From contig CAWATY010000009.1 in the NCBI GenBank assembly GCA_963785115.1, forward strand, positions 744,001 through 808,000: a stretch of DNA of 64,000 nt. The letters are read 5' to 3'. Below the pieces are notes generated by a model that saw only the letters and a list, made by a program, of their open reading frames with translations, searched no databases and was not told the DNA's origin. This document shows positions 8,738 to 17,845 of the stretch, piece after piece. Positions within the stretch are counted from its first letter, which is position 1. Every line of letters starts with the position of its first letter. The stretch is from JACCWP01 sp963785115. GTDB lineage: Bacteria > Actinomycetota > Actinomycetes > Propionibacteriales > Nocardioidaceae. Made by a program: the position numbers and the translations under genes.

Positions 8738-9705
8738 CCTTCGTGACACCGTGCGAGCACCTCCCTGGCCAGCTGCCGGTAGGACTCGGCACCGGCCGAG
8801 CCGGGCGCGTACGAGGTGATCGGCTCGCCGGCGACGGTGGAGTCGGAGAACTTGATGGTCCGCCGGATCACGGTGTGGAAGACCGCGTCGCCCCACCCGT
8901 CGACGAGCGTCTTGAGCACCTCGCGTCCGTGCAGGGTGCGGCCGTCGAACATGGTGCCGAGCAGGCCCTCGACGCGCAGCCGCGGGTTGAGCCGCTCGGT
9001 GACCTTGTCGATGGTCTCGGTGAGCAGGGCGACGCCGCGCAGGGCGAAGTACTCGCACTCCAGCGGCACGATCACACCGTCGGCCGCGGTGAGGGCGTTG
9101 ATGGTCAGCAGGCCGAGGCTCGGCTGGCAGTCGATGAGGATCACGTCGTAGTCGCCGAGCACGGGGCGAATCACCCGCAGCAGCGACTGCTCGCGGGCCA
9201 CCTCGGTGACCAGCTGAACCTCGGCGGCCGACAGGTCGATGTTGGAGGGCAGCAGGTCCATCCCGTCGACGTTGGTTTTGCAGATGACATCGTCGATGCG
9301 GGCGTCCCGCTCCATCAGCAGGTTGTAGATCGTGCCGTCCAGCGCGTTGGGGTTGAAGCCGAGGCCCACCGACAGCGACCCTTGGGGGTCGAAGTCGACG
9401 AGCAGCACCCGGCGGCCGTACTCCGCGAGGGCGGCACCGAGGCTGATCGTGGTCGTGGTCTTGCCGACCCCGCCCTTCTGGTTGCACATCGCGATGACCC
9501 GGGCGGGACCGTGCTGGACCAGCGGCTGGGGCACCGGCAGATAGGGCAGCGGTCGGCCGGTGGGGCCGAGCTCGCCGGGCGGCGGTGCGTCGGGCACCGG
9601 TGACGGGGCCTGCGGTGCCGCCGGTGCGTCGACCGGGGACTGCGCGGCGGGCAGGCTCGGTGCGGCCGGTGGTGCCTCGTACGGTGCCGTGGGGGCGTCG
9701 GGCAT
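8734..9705 (-). CDS. parA: ParA-family chromosome-partitioning ATPase
   Basis: A 323-residue ParA/Soj-type ATPase. A Pro/Ala-rich N-terminal extension of about 65 residues precedes the deviant Walker A KGGVGKTT at 77-84. VLLVDFDPQGSL and the Walker B-like VILIDCQPSL follow, and then the ParA signature region. It is the orphan ParA beside scpAB (cf. Rv1708 in M. tuberculosis), not the oriC-linked parAB, and there is no parB here. It probably acts with the condensin genes in nucleoid organisation (inference). Confidence 0.9.
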   Translation of the reverse strand: MPDAPTAPYEAPPAAPSLPAAQSPVDAPAAPQAPSPVPDAPPPGELGPTGRPLPYLPVPQPLVQHGPARVIAMCNQKGGVGKTTTTISLGAALAEYGRRVLLVDFDPQGSLSVGLGFNPNALDGTIYNLLMERDARIDDVICKTNVDGMDLLPSNIDLSAAEVQLVTEVAREQSLLRVIRPVLGDYDVILIDCQPSLGLLTINALTAADGVIVPLECEYFALRGVALLTETIDKVTERLNPRLRVEGLLGTMFDGRTLHGREVLKTLVDGWGDAVFHTVIRRTIKFSDSTVAGEPITSYAPGSAGAESYRQLAREVLARCHEG

Positions 9706-9880
9706 GGGGGCCTCCGGGGTGACTTGTCGACATTTCGCCGACGCGCCCGACGCTACGCGCGGGGGGTGGGCCGGCCCGGGAGGCGACCCCGGCGTGTCGG
9801 CCGTACCGCCCAGCGCGTCGTCACATCCGCACCACAGGCCCCGTCCGTCACAGAGCCAGCGAGCTGACCCAGCGATGTCT

Positions 9881-9944
9881 ACGCTCCCCCAGCGCTGCAG
9901 CGCTGGGGAACCGGCGTTTTCGCAGCCCGGGCTGCGAAAACCGC
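9881..9944. repeat. Composite double-hairpin repeat, copy A (left flank of Mo/W module)
   Basis: Two perfect palindromes sit 7 bp apart. The first, 22 bp at 9887-9908, is built on AGCGCTGCAGCGCT. The second, 26 bp at 9916-9941, has arms GTTTTCGCAGCCC and its complement. The 64 bp unit aligns without gaps to 20553-20616 at 56 of 64 positions, in the same orientation. It lies in the 282 bp gap between parA and the moeA fusion, which otherwise holds only GC-rich sequence with no gene. It could be a bidirectional terminator, a dispersed REP-like element, or both. Confidence 0.85.
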
Positions 9945-9987
9945 GGCCGCCTGGCCGGGGAGTGGGGGCGGGCGGGGGTCAAGCGGG

Positions 9988-11946
9988 TCAGCGGAGGCGG
10001 TGGCCGGACTCGGCGGTGGAGTAGCCGCCGAGGGCCTCGACGGTGTCCAGGAAGGCGCGGTCGGTGAGCAGGGCGAGCAGTGGGTCCAGCACGCCGGTCC
10101 CGAGCACCGGGACGGTCGTCACCAGGTCGTAGGGCTCCTCGGTGACCGGCACGAAGTCGAGGTCGAAGGCACGGGCGGCGGCCCGGATGGCCATCCCGCA
10201 GTCCGCGCGACCGGAGGCCACCGCGGCGGCCACGGCCAGGTGGGTGTGCTCCTCGCGGCGGTAGCCCTCGATCCCGGCGGGGTCGATCTCGGCGGCCGCC
10301 AGCTCGTGGTCGAGCAGCACCCGGGTGCCGGCGCCGCGCTGGCGGTTGACGTAGCGCACGTCGCCCGCGAGGTCGGCCACCCCGGACAGCCCGAGCGGGT
10401 TGCCAGGGGCCACCAGGAAGCCCTGCTCGCGGTGCACCAGCCTGATGACGGCCGCGTCATGGTCGGCGAGCACGCGGTCGACGTACGGCAGCGTGTAGGC
10501 CCCGGTCTCGGGATCCAGCAGGTGCGAGCCGGCGACGTGGCAGAGGCCGTCGCGCAGTGCCACCAGTCCGCCGAGGGAGCCGACGTTGGACGACGCCAGG
10601 GTGAGCCGCGGGTCGACCTGGCGCAGCGCGGAGGCCGCGAGGTCGAGGACAAGGTCGTGCGACCCGATGGCGACGATCGTGCGGGCCACCTCGTCCAGCC
10701 CGCGCAGCAGCTGCACCTCGACCTCGGTGCCGCCGTGGTGGCCCTCCAGGTCGGCGGGCACCACCAGCAGCCCGTCTGCGCGGACCAGGGACGACAACAC
10801 GCCCGCCCCGCGCGGCAGCGGGGTCGCCACCACCCGGCCGGCCACCTGCCCCAGGCGTACCCGCACCCACTCGTCACTGCCCATCGTCGAAGCGAGCTTG
10901 CGGGCCAGCCGGGCGGTCACCGTGGTACGCCGCCGCGCAGCGGTGCCCTCCAGCTCGGCCAGCAGCGGGGCGGCGAAGATGTCGAAGGTCAGCGCGGCCG
11001 ACACCGGGTAGCCCGGCGCTCCGAGCACCGGCGTCGCGTCGACGACGCCGAGCACCACCGGGTGCCCGGGCCGCACCGCCACCCCGTGCACCGCCAGCCG
11101 GCCGACGCGTTCCACCACCCGCGCGGTGTAGTCGTCGCGGCCGGCGCTCGACCCGGCCACCACGATCACCAGGTCGGCTTCCGCCGCGGCGTCCTGCAGC
11201 ACCGCGGCGATCTGGTCAGGGTCGTCGGGCACGATCGGCCGCACCCGAGCCTCGGCCCCGACCTCGCGGGCCTGCGCCGCCAGCATCAGCGAGTTGGTGT
11301 CAGGGATCTCCCCCCGCTCCAGCCTCGCGCCCACCGGTCGGATCTCGTCGCCGCTCGGCACGACGACGACCACCGGTGCCCGGCGTACCGACACCTCCGT
11401 GACCCCCACGGCGGCCACCGCCGCCACGTCGAACGGCCGCAACCGATGCCCTCCGGGGAGCAGCAGCTCGGTAGCGGCCACGTCCTCACCGATCGAGCGC
11501 ACGTGCTGGTACGGCGGCACCGCGGCGCGGATCTCGGCCGCTCCCCCGGCTCCGTCGGCGCGGTGCACGTGCTCGCGCATCACGACCGCGTCCCGCCCGG
11601 GCGGCATCGGGTCCCCGGTGTCCACCTCGTCGTAGGCGTCCGGGTCGAGCAGCAGCGGCGTCGACTCCCCCGCCCCCAACGTGTCCGCGGCAGTGATCGC
11701 CAGGCCGTCCATCGCCGCAGAGTCGTACGCCGGCGACGACCGCCGGGCCCAGACCGGCCCCGCGGTGACCCGGCCGACCGCGTCGGCCACCGGCACGCGC
11801 ACGGATGCCAGCCGCGCCGGGCAGCCCTCCGCGGCCCGCGCGTCCACCCAGCCGCGCAGCGCGTCGGCCAGCGGCACGTCGCGCAGGAACGGGCTGTTGT
11901 CCGCGCTGTTGTTCGGGCTGTTGTCCCCGCTGGTGTCCATCGTCAC
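9988..11946 (-). CDS. MoeA-type molybdotransferase fused to a periplasmic-binding-protein-like domain
   Basis: This is 652 residues, about 240 more than MoeA alone. Residues 20-420 are a MoeA/GPHN fold: SSPAYDSAAMDG, DTGDPMPPGRDAVVMREH, PSGDEIRPVG, and the MPT-binding VAGSSAGRDDYT followed by VAVRPGHPV. From about 430 a COG1910-type substrate-binding domain follows (SHDLVLDLAASAL, ASSNVGSLGGL, NRQRGAGTRVLLDHEL, ASGRADCGMAIRAAA). There is no signal peptide, so the binding domain should work in the cytosol, perhaps sensing molybdate, tungstate or a cofactor intermediate (inference). It is the last gene of the Mo/W cluster, 27 bp after moeA. Confidence 0.92.
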   Translation of the reverse strand: MTMDTSGDNSPNNSADNSPFLRDVPLADALRGWVDARAAEGCPARLASVRVPVADAVGRVTAGPVWARRSSPAYDSAAMDGLAITAADTLGAGESTPLLLDPDAYDEVDTGDPMPPGRDAVVMREHVHRADGAGGAAEIRAAVPPYQHVRSIGEDVAATELLLPGGHRLRPFDVAAVAAVGVTEVSVRRAPVVVVVPSGDEIRPVGARLERGEIPDTNSLMLAAQAREVGAEARVRPIVPDDPDQIAAVLQDAAAEADLVIVVAGSSAGRDDYTARVVERVGRLAVHGVAVRPGHPVVLGVVDATPVLGAPGYPVSAALTFDIFAAPLLAELEGTAARRRTTVTARLARKLASTMGSDEWVRVRLGQVAGRVVATPLPRGAGVLSSLVRADGLLVVPADLEGHHGGTEVEVQLLRGLDEVARTIVAIGSHDLVLDLAASALRQVDPRLTLASSNVGSLGGLVALRDGLCHVAGSHLLDPETGAYTLPYVDRVLADHDAAVIRLVHREQGFLVAPGNPLGLSGVADLAGDVRYVNRQRGAGTRVLLDHELAAAEIDPAGIEGYRREEHTHLAVAAAVASGRADCGMAIRAAARAFDLDFVPVTEEPYDLVTTVPVLGTGVLDPLLALLTDRAFLDTVEALGGYSTAESGHRLR

Positions 11947-11973
11947 CCGAGAATCCCGCTGCTCACCGGCACA

Positions 11974-13212
11974 TCACCGGTACAGCGTGACATCGACCTC
12001 GGTGCCAGCGTCGAGGCCGGTGGCGTCCTCGTGCACCACCAGGTAGCCGTCGGCCGACGTCAGCACCGACAGCAGCGCCGACGCGCCGAAGACCGGATGC
12101 GCGACCGCACCGGCACCGTCGTCGTCGAGACGGACCTGCACGACATCGCGGCGGCCGGCCAGCGACGCGAGCTGCCGGGCGAGCCGGGCCCGAGTGCTCG
12201 GCTCCGGCGGCACCCGGGAACAGCCCCCCACCCGGCGGACCAGCGGGACGCCGAGCAGCCGGAAGACCACCAGCGCCGACAGCGGGTTGCCGGGCAGCCC
12301 CAGGACGGGCACCTCGCCCGCCTGCGCCAGCAGCGTCGGCTTGCCCGGGCGCAGCGCGACCCCGTGGCAGACGATGCCCGGCGGGCCGAGCCGCTCGACC
12401 GCCGCGGCGGTCTCGTCGCGCGCGCCGACCGACGAGCCGGCAGAGACCACGACCACGTCGCACTCGCCGACGGCCTCCCGGAGCACCGCCTCCAGCGCGG
12501 CGCCGTCGTCGGGCACGATCCCGTACCCACGCGGGACTCCCCCGGCCCCCTGAACCAGGGCGGCCAGCGCCGACGCGGTGGCATCGCGCACCTGCCCCGG
12601 CTCGAGCCGGTCGGTGCCGGGGGGCACCACCTCGTCGCCGGTCGAGACGATGCCGACCACCGGCCGCAGGTGCACGCGGACCTCGGTGACACCGGCCGCG
12701 GCCAGCATCCCGAGGTCCGGCGCGCGCAGTGGCCGGCCCAGGGGCGCCACGACGGCACCCGCCGCCACGTCCTCGTCGGCTCCCACCGTCCCGTCGCCGG
12801 GCGCGACCGGCCGGACCACCTCGACCGTGCCCGGCATGGTCTGCTGGGTGTGCTCGACCATCACCACCGCGTCGGCACCGTCCGGCAGCGGCCCGCCGGT
12901 CGGCATCCCGGCCGCCGTGCCCGAACGCACCTGCACGTCCGGCGCCCGTCCCATGGCCACGTCGCCCACCAGGTCGAGGTACGACGGCAGCGCCTCGGAG
13001 GCGCCGTAGGTGTCCGCCGCACGGACGGCGAAACCGTCGACCGTGGAGCGAGCGAAGCCTGGCAGCGGGTGGGTCGCCCGCACGTCGTCGACGGGCACCC
13101 GGCCGAGCGCGTCGTCGGCGGGAACCGCCTCGGCAGGCGTGACCCGACCGCCCGGCAGCGCAGCGAGAGCCTCGGCGACGGTGCGGGTGCGGAAGAACTC
13201 CCGGCCGGACAT
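11974..13212 (-). CDS. moeA: Molybdopterin molybdotransferase MoeA (stand-alone paralogue)
   Basis: Inserts molybdate (or tungstate in some paralogues) into adenylated molybdopterin. The 412-residue protein shows LPGFARSTVDGFAVRA, PDGADAVVMVEHT, GIVSTGDEVVPPG, and VSAGSSVGARDET followed by VALRPGKPTLL and GLPGNPLSAL. The ATG at 13212 lies 7 bp after the fdsB stop. An open frame reaching 13830 is overlap with fdsB, not real sequence. It is the second MoeA of the cluster. Two MoeA types beside both a formate dehydrogenase and an AOR fits metal or cofactor specialisation (inference). Confidence 0.95.
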   Translation of the reverse strand: MSGREFFRTRTVAEALAALPGGRVTPAEAVPADDALGRVPVDDVRATHPLPGFARSTVDGFAVRAADTYGASEALPSYLDLVGDVAMGRAPDVQVRSGTAAGMPTGGPLPDGADAVVMVEHTQQTMPGTVEVVRPVAPGDGTVGADEDVAAGAVVAPLGRPLRAPDLGMLAAAGVTEVRVHLRPVVGIVSTGDEVVPPGTDRLEPGQVRDATASALAALVQGAGGVPRGYGIVPDDGAALEAVLREAVGECDVVVVSAGSSVGARDETAAAVERLGPPGIVCHGVALRPGKPTLLAQAGEVPVLGLPGNPLSALVVFRLLGVPLVRRVGGCSRVPPEPSTRARLARQLASLAGRRDVVQVRLDDDGAGAVAHPVFGASALLSVLTSADGYLVVHEDATGLDAGTEVDVTLYR

Positions 13213-13219
13213 CCGGCGG

Positions 13220-14968
13220 CTAACCGGGCTGCTGGCCGGACGGCTCGGGCCGCGGGTGCGGCCGCACTGCCGTGCCCCCGCGCTGCAGCCCGAGCACGCT
13301 GGCCACGGGCCCCAGCGCGACCTGGCCGAGACCGCAGATCGAGGTCTTGCGCAGCGTCCGCTCGAGCTCGAGCAGCTGCTCCTCGCCCTGCTCGTCGAGC
13401 CCGTCGCCGGCCAGCGCCTCGGTGAGCACCTGGTGCGCCTTGTGCGACCCCACCCGGCACGGCACGCACTTGCCGCACGACTCGTTGCGGAAGAAGCGCA
13501 GCGTGTTCGTCGCGGCGGCGAGCAGGTCGGTGCCCTCGGCCAGCGCCACCAGCGCCCCCGACCCCAGCATCGATCCGGCTTCCGCCAGGCTGTCGAAGTC
13601 GAGCGGCACGTCGAGGCTGTCCGGCCCGAGGAAGTTGGACGAGGCACCGCCGGGCTGCACCGCGGCCAGGTCGCGGCCGTCCGACACCCCGCCGGCCTGG
13701 TCCAGCAGCTGGCGGGCGGTGGTACCCATCGGGACGCAGTAGACGCCCGGACTCGCAACGTCGCCGGAGACCGCGAAGAACTTGAGGCCGACGGAGTCGC
13801 CCGCGCCCTGGTCCTGCCACCACGAGGCACCGCGCTCGACGATGACGGGGACGTCGGCGAAGGTCTCGACCGAGTTCATCAGCGTCGGCTTGCCCCACAA
13901 CCCGTAGATGCCGGGGAACGGAGGCTTGTTGCGGGGCTCGCCGCGGTGCCCCTCCATGCACTCCAGCAGTGCCGACTCCTCGCCCAGGATGTAGCCGCCG
14001 GGAGACACGAACACCTCCACCTGGAGCCGTCGGCCGGTGCCGAGGACGTCGTCGCCCACCAGCCCCTCGTTGCGCAGCCGGTCGATCTCGCCCTGGAGCA
14101 GGACGTTCTCCGGGCCGTACTCGTGCCGGATGAAGACGAAGCCCTCCTCGGCGCCGACCACCACCATGCCGAGCAGCAGTCCCTCGAGCACCAGGTGCGG
14201 TTGGTCGCTGAGGATCTGCCGGTCCTTGAACGTGCCGGGCTCGGACTCGTCGGCGTTGCAGACGGCGTACTTGGGCGTGGCCTCCTGCCCCGCGACCAGC
14301 TCCCACTTCTTGCCGGTCGGGAAGCCGGCGCCGCCCATCCCGCGCAGCCCGGAGTCCTTCAGGGACTGCACCACCGCGTCGCCGGCCAGGTCGCCCGCGA
14401 GCAGCGCCCGCAGCACCCGGTAACGCTCCTCGTCGGGGCCGTACGGGTCGTTCGGCCAGGGCGTCTCCCGCCGTCCGGCCGGCGGGCCTTCCGGTTCCTG
14501 CTCGGCGGTGCGCAGCCGGGCCTGCGCGACCAGTGACTCGACGTCGTCCACGTGGCCGGGGACGTCGTTGACCGCCACCGCGGGTGCGGTGTCGCAGCGA
14601 CCGAGGCAGGACACCTCGACCAGCTCGACGCCGGTGGCGTCCGGGCCACCCTCGCCGTACCGCTCGCGCAGTCCGGCGATCCGGTCGTCTCCGCCGCGCA
14701 GCCAGCAGGTCAGGTCGTGGCACACGTGCAGCGCCACCTCGGGCGGCGGCTCGGACCGGAAGTGCGGGTAGAACGACACCAGACCCTGGATCTCGTACAG
14801 CGGCCGGCGGGTGTCGCGCGACAGCGTCGCCAGCTCTTCGCGGGGCAGCCAGCCGAGCCGTTCCTGGATGGCGTTGAGTGCCGGGATCAGGCTCGGCCCC
14901 GGGAACTTGCCCGCGCGAGCCTCCACGCCCGGGACGGGGGGCCACCCGGGGTCGGTGCCGGCGGTCAC
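13220..14968 (-). CDS. fdsB: NAD-linked formate dehydrogenase diaphorase subunit, NuoE-NuoF fusion
   Basis: The 582 residues fuse a NuoE/FdsG-like [2Fe-2S] domain (C83, C88, C121, C125) to a NuoF/FdsB domain with FMN/NAD motif GLRGMGGAGFPTGKKW, NADESEPGTFKDR, and a C-terminal SCGKCVPCR [4Fe-4S] motif. It should pass electrons from the catalytic subunit to NAD+. In Rhodobacter and Cupriavidus these domains are separate proteins (FdsG and FdsB). The start overlaps the fdsA stop by 4 bp. The alternative is the diaphorase of another Mo/W enzyme, such as the neighbouring AOR. Confidence 0.92.
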   Translation of the reverse strand: MTAGTDPGWPPVPGVEARAGKFPGPSLIPALNAIQERLGWLPREELATLSRDTRRPLYEIQGLVSFYPHFRSEPPPEVALHVCHDLTCWLRGGDDRIAGLRERYGEGGPDATGVELVEVSCLGRCDTAPAVAVNDVPGHVDDVESLVAQARLRTAEQEPEGPPAGRRETPWPNDPYGPDEERYRVLRALLAGDLAGDAVVQSLKDSGLRGMGGAGFPTGKKWELVAGQEATPKYAVCNADESEPGTFKDRQILSDQPHLVLEGLLLGMVVVGAEEGFVFIRHEYGPENVLLQGEIDRLRNEGLVGDDVLGTGRRLQVEVFVSPGGYILGEESALLECMEGHRGEPRNKPPFPGIYGLWGKPTLMNSVETFADVPVIVERGASWWQDQGAGDSVGLKFFAVSGDVASPGVYCVPMGTTARQLLDQAGGVSDGRDLAAVQPGGASSNFLGPDSLDVPLDFDSLAEAGSMLGSGALVALAEGTDLLAAATNTLRFFRNESCGKCVPCRVGSHKAHQVLTEALAGDGLDEQGEEQLLELERTLRKTSICGLGQVALGPVASVLGLQRGGTAVRPHPRPEPSGQQPG

Positions 14969-17832
14969 ACGCCCGCCTCGGTGACCGGTGCCAGGGCGAC
15001 GGCGCAGAACTTGAACTCGGGGATCTTGCCGACCGGGTCGATCTCGTCCGTGGTGAGAAGGTTGGCCGCCGCCTCGCGGAAGTGGAACGGGATGAAGACG
15101 TTGCCGGCCGCCTCCCGCTCCGACACCCGCACGGCGAGCTCGATCCGCCCGCGCCGCGAGGAGACCACGGCCAGCTCACCGTCGCGCAGGCCAAGCCGTG
15201 CGGCGTCGCCGGGGTGGACGTAGACCTCCGCCTTGGGCGCGATGGCGTCCAGCGCGAACGAGCGTCGCGTCATCGAGCCGGTGTGCCAGTGCTCGAGCAG
15301 CCGCCCGGTGTTGAGCACGAACGGGTACTCGTCGTCGGGCAGCTCGCGGGCCGGGAGCCACTCGGCAGGCACCAGGTGCGCCAGCCCGTCGTCGGTGTTG
15401 AACCGCTCGTCGAACATCACCACGGTGCCGTCGCTGTGCTCGGGGTCTGAGTTCGGGTACAGCTTGCCGGCGGACCCGAGGTTGTCGTAGCTGAGGTTGG
15501 TGTAGCTGGGCATCAGCTCCACCATCTCCTCGAAGACCTCCCGCGGGGACTCGTACGACCAGCCGAGGCCCATCCGGTGGGCGATCTCCTGCGTGATGAT
15601 CCAGTCGGCACGGGCCTCCCCCGGAGGGTCCAGCACCTTGCGGCCGAGCTGCACCCGACGGTCGGTGTTGGTGTAGGTGCCGTCCTTCTCGAGGTAGGAC
15701 GTCGCCGGCAGGATGACGTCGGCGAACTCAGCCGTCTCGGTGATGAAGATGTCCTGCACCACCAGGAAGTCCAGCGCCGACAGGGCCTTGCGTACCTTGT
15801 TGATGTTGGGATCGGACAGGAACGGGTTCTCCCCCATCATGTACATCCCGCGCACGCCACCCTTGAGCACCGACCCGATGATCTCGGTGACGGTCAGGCC
15901 GCGGTTGGGGTCGAGCTCGGTGCCCCATGCCGACTCGAACATGCGCCGCTTGTCGTCGGAGTCGACGCCCTGGTAGTCGGGCAGGAACATCGGGATCAGT
16001 CCGGAGTCGGAGGCACCCTGCACGTTGTTCTGGCCGCGCAGCGGGTGCAGGCCGGTGCCAGGCTTGCCGACGTTGCCGGTGATCGAGCACATCGCGATCA
16101 GGCAGCGGGCGTTGTCGGTCCCCGTGGTGTGCTGCGAGATCCCCATGCCCCAGAAGATGACGCCCGCGTTGGCCTCGCCCCAGATCCGGGCGACCCGGCG
16201 GATCACGTCGGCGGGCACCCCGGTGATCTGCTCGGCGCGTTCCGGCGGGTAGTCGGCGACCGTCTCGGCGAGCGCCTCGTAGTTGGACGTGCGCTCGGCG
16301 ACGAAGTCGGAGTCGACCAGGTCGAGCCGGATGATCTCGTGCATCAGCGCGTTGTAGAACGCCACGTCGGTGCCGGGCTTGAGCTGGCAGAAGATGTCGG
16401 CGTGGTCGGCCACCTTGCCGGCCCGCGGGTCGATGTAGATCACCGTCGTGCCGCGCCGCCTGGCCTGCTTGAAGAACGACGAGGCCACCGGGTGGTTGGC
16501 GGTGGCGTTGCTGCCGGTGATGATCGCGACGTCGGAGTTGAGCACGTCGCCGTACGTCGTCGACACCGCACCGGACCCGATCCCCTCGAAGAGCGCGGCG
16601 ACGCTGGACGCGTGGCAGAGCCGGGTGCAGTGGTCGACGTTGTTGTTGCGGAAGCCGGTGCGCACCAGCTTCTGGAACAGGTACGCCTCCTCGTTGCTGC
16701 ACTTTGCCGAGCCGAAGCCGGCCAGCGATCCGTCGCCGTGCTCGGCGAGGATGCCGCTCAGCCTGGACGCCACCAGGTCGAGCGCCTCGTCCCAGCTCGC
16801 CTCGCGGAAGTGCGGCAGCACCTCCTCGTACGGCACCAGCCCGCCCGGCTTGCGGCGCTTGCGGGCCTTGCCGCCGTCCTTGTCGGACTCGCCCCGCACG
16901 TCGCCGGACAGCGGGCCCTTCGGGTACGCGGCGTCGACCCGGATCAGCGGGGTCGTGAGTCGCTGCGGCGAAGCTGCGTAGTCCCAGCCGTACCGGCCCT
17001 TGACGCACAGCCGACCGCGCGAGCCGGGCTGCTCGCGACCCTCGGCGAAGGCGATGGCGCCCTTGTCGCGGTCGACGAAGTAGGTGATGGCGCAGCCGAC
17101 CCCGCAGTAGGGGCAGACGCTCTCGACGGCGTCGAGCTCGGTGCGTGGCCGGATCGCCACGTCGTTGATCGGCTTGTTGGTGAGCGCGCCGGTCGGGCAC
17201 GCCGCCACGCACTCGCCACACGTGACGCACGACGACGAGCCCATCGGGTCGTCGAGATCGAAGGAGATCCGGGACTCGTACCCCTTGCCGGTGCGCCCGA
17301 TCACGTCGTTGCCCTGGATGTCGTCACAGGCCCGCACGCAGCGGTCGCACATGATGCAGGAGTCGTGGTCGACCGCGATGACCGGGTTGGACACGTCGGT
17401 GCCGCGCCCGGAGCCGTTGGGCAGTGCGTCGCGGGTGGTGCCGAAGACGTCGGCCAGCTCGAGCAGCAGGTTGTCGCCGGTGGTCGTCTGCTTGGGGTCG
17501 TCCTCGCGGGCCGGCTGGTCGACCACCAGCAGCTCGGTGAGCGTGGCCCGGCTGCGCTCGATCTCGTCGGAGGTGGTGGTGACCTCCATGCCGTCCTCGC
17601 AGGGCCGCACGCAGGCCGCGGCGTACGCGCGACCGCCGGTCTCGACCACGCACATCCGGCAGACGCCCACCGGGTCGTAGCGCTCGTCGTGGCACAGCAC
17701 CGGGATGTCGATCCCCGCGTCGCGTGCGGCGGTATAGATCGTGGTGCCCTCGGGGACGGTCAGCTCCTGCCCGTCGAGCGTGAGCGTGACCGTGCGGACC
17801 TGCTGCTCCGACCGATCCGCGGTCATGGTCAT
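14965..17832 (-). CDS. fdsA: Formate dehydrogenase alpha subunit, cysteine type, with NuoG-like N-terminus
   Basis: Oxidises formate to CO2 (reversible in FdsA relatives). The 955 residues contain a [2Fe-2S] domain (C47, C58, C61, C74) and two [4Fe-4S] clusters from CIMCDRCVRAC at 159-169 and CVTCGECVAAC at 202-212. The Mo/W-bis-PGD domain has its own cluster (C240, C243, C247, C276). The catalytic pair is C406-H407 in DHCTRLCHASS, so no selenocysteine is used. A Lys/Arg-rich insert sits near 317-332. ASSGS-type twin-arginine signals are absent, so it is cytoplasmic. It is preceded by the AOR gene (13 bp) and coupled to the NuoEF fusion. Confidence 0.95.
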   Translation of the reverse strand: MTMTADRSEQQVRTVTLTLDGQELTVPEGTTIYTAARDAGIDIPVLCHDERYDPVGVCRMCVVETGGRAYAAACVRPCEDGMEVTTTSDEIERSRATLTELLVVDQPAREDDPKQTTTGDNLLLELADVFGTTRDALPNGSGRGTDVSNPVIAVDHDSCIMCDRCVRACDDIQGNDVIGRTGKGYESRISFDLDDPMGSSSCVTCGECVAACPTGALTNKPINDVAIRPRTELDAVESVCPYCGVGCAITYFVDRDKGAIAFAEGREQPGSRGRLCVKGRYGWDYAASPQRLTTPLIRVDAAYPKGPLSGDVRGESDKDGGKARKRRKPGGLVPYEEVLPHFREASWDEALDLVASRLSGILAEHGDGSLAGFGSAKCSNEEAYLFQKLVRTGFRNNNVDHCTRLCHASSVAALFEGIGSGAVSTTYGDVLNSDVAIITGSNATANHPVASSFFKQARRRGTTVIYIDPRAGKVADHADIFCQLKPGTDVAFYNALMHEIIRLDLVDSDFVAERTSNYEALAETVADYPPERAEQITGVPADVIRRVARIWGEANAGVIFWGMGISQHTTGTDNARCLIAMCSITGNVGKPGTGLHPLRGQNNVQGASDSGLIPMFLPDYQGVDSDDKRRMFESAWGTELDPNRGLTVTEIIGSVLKGGVRGMYMMGENPFLSDPNINKVRKALSALDFLVVQDIFITETAEFADVILPATSYLEKDGTYTNTDRRVQLGRKVLDPPGEARADWIITQEIAHRMGLGWSYESPREVFEEMVELMPSYTNLSYDNLGSAGKLYPNSDPEHSDGTVVMFDERFNTDDGLAHLVPAEWLPARELPDDEYPFVLNTGRLLEHWHTGSMTRRSFALDAIAPKAEVYVHPGDAARLGLRDGELAVVSSRRGRIELAVRVSEREAAGNVFIPFHFREAAANLLTTDEIDPVGKIPEFKFCAVALAPVTEAGV

Positions 17833-17845
17833 GTCGGCCAGCCTC

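Noticed and set aside
7559..9733. One 724-codon frame covering scpA and parA
   Set aside because: Only the last 277 codons match ScpA; the rest is antisense-like sequence over parA. The GTG at 8392 is the real start.
10000..13425. Very long plus-strand open frame (over 1100 codons)
   Set aside because: Antisense to the two moeA genes and fdsB; Arg/His/Gly-rich without any family motif. Typical shadow frame of high-GC DNA.
16580..16640. Possible selenocysteine in the formate dehydrogenase
   Set aside because: The active-site codon is a Cys codon and no in-frame TGA or SECIS-like context is present.
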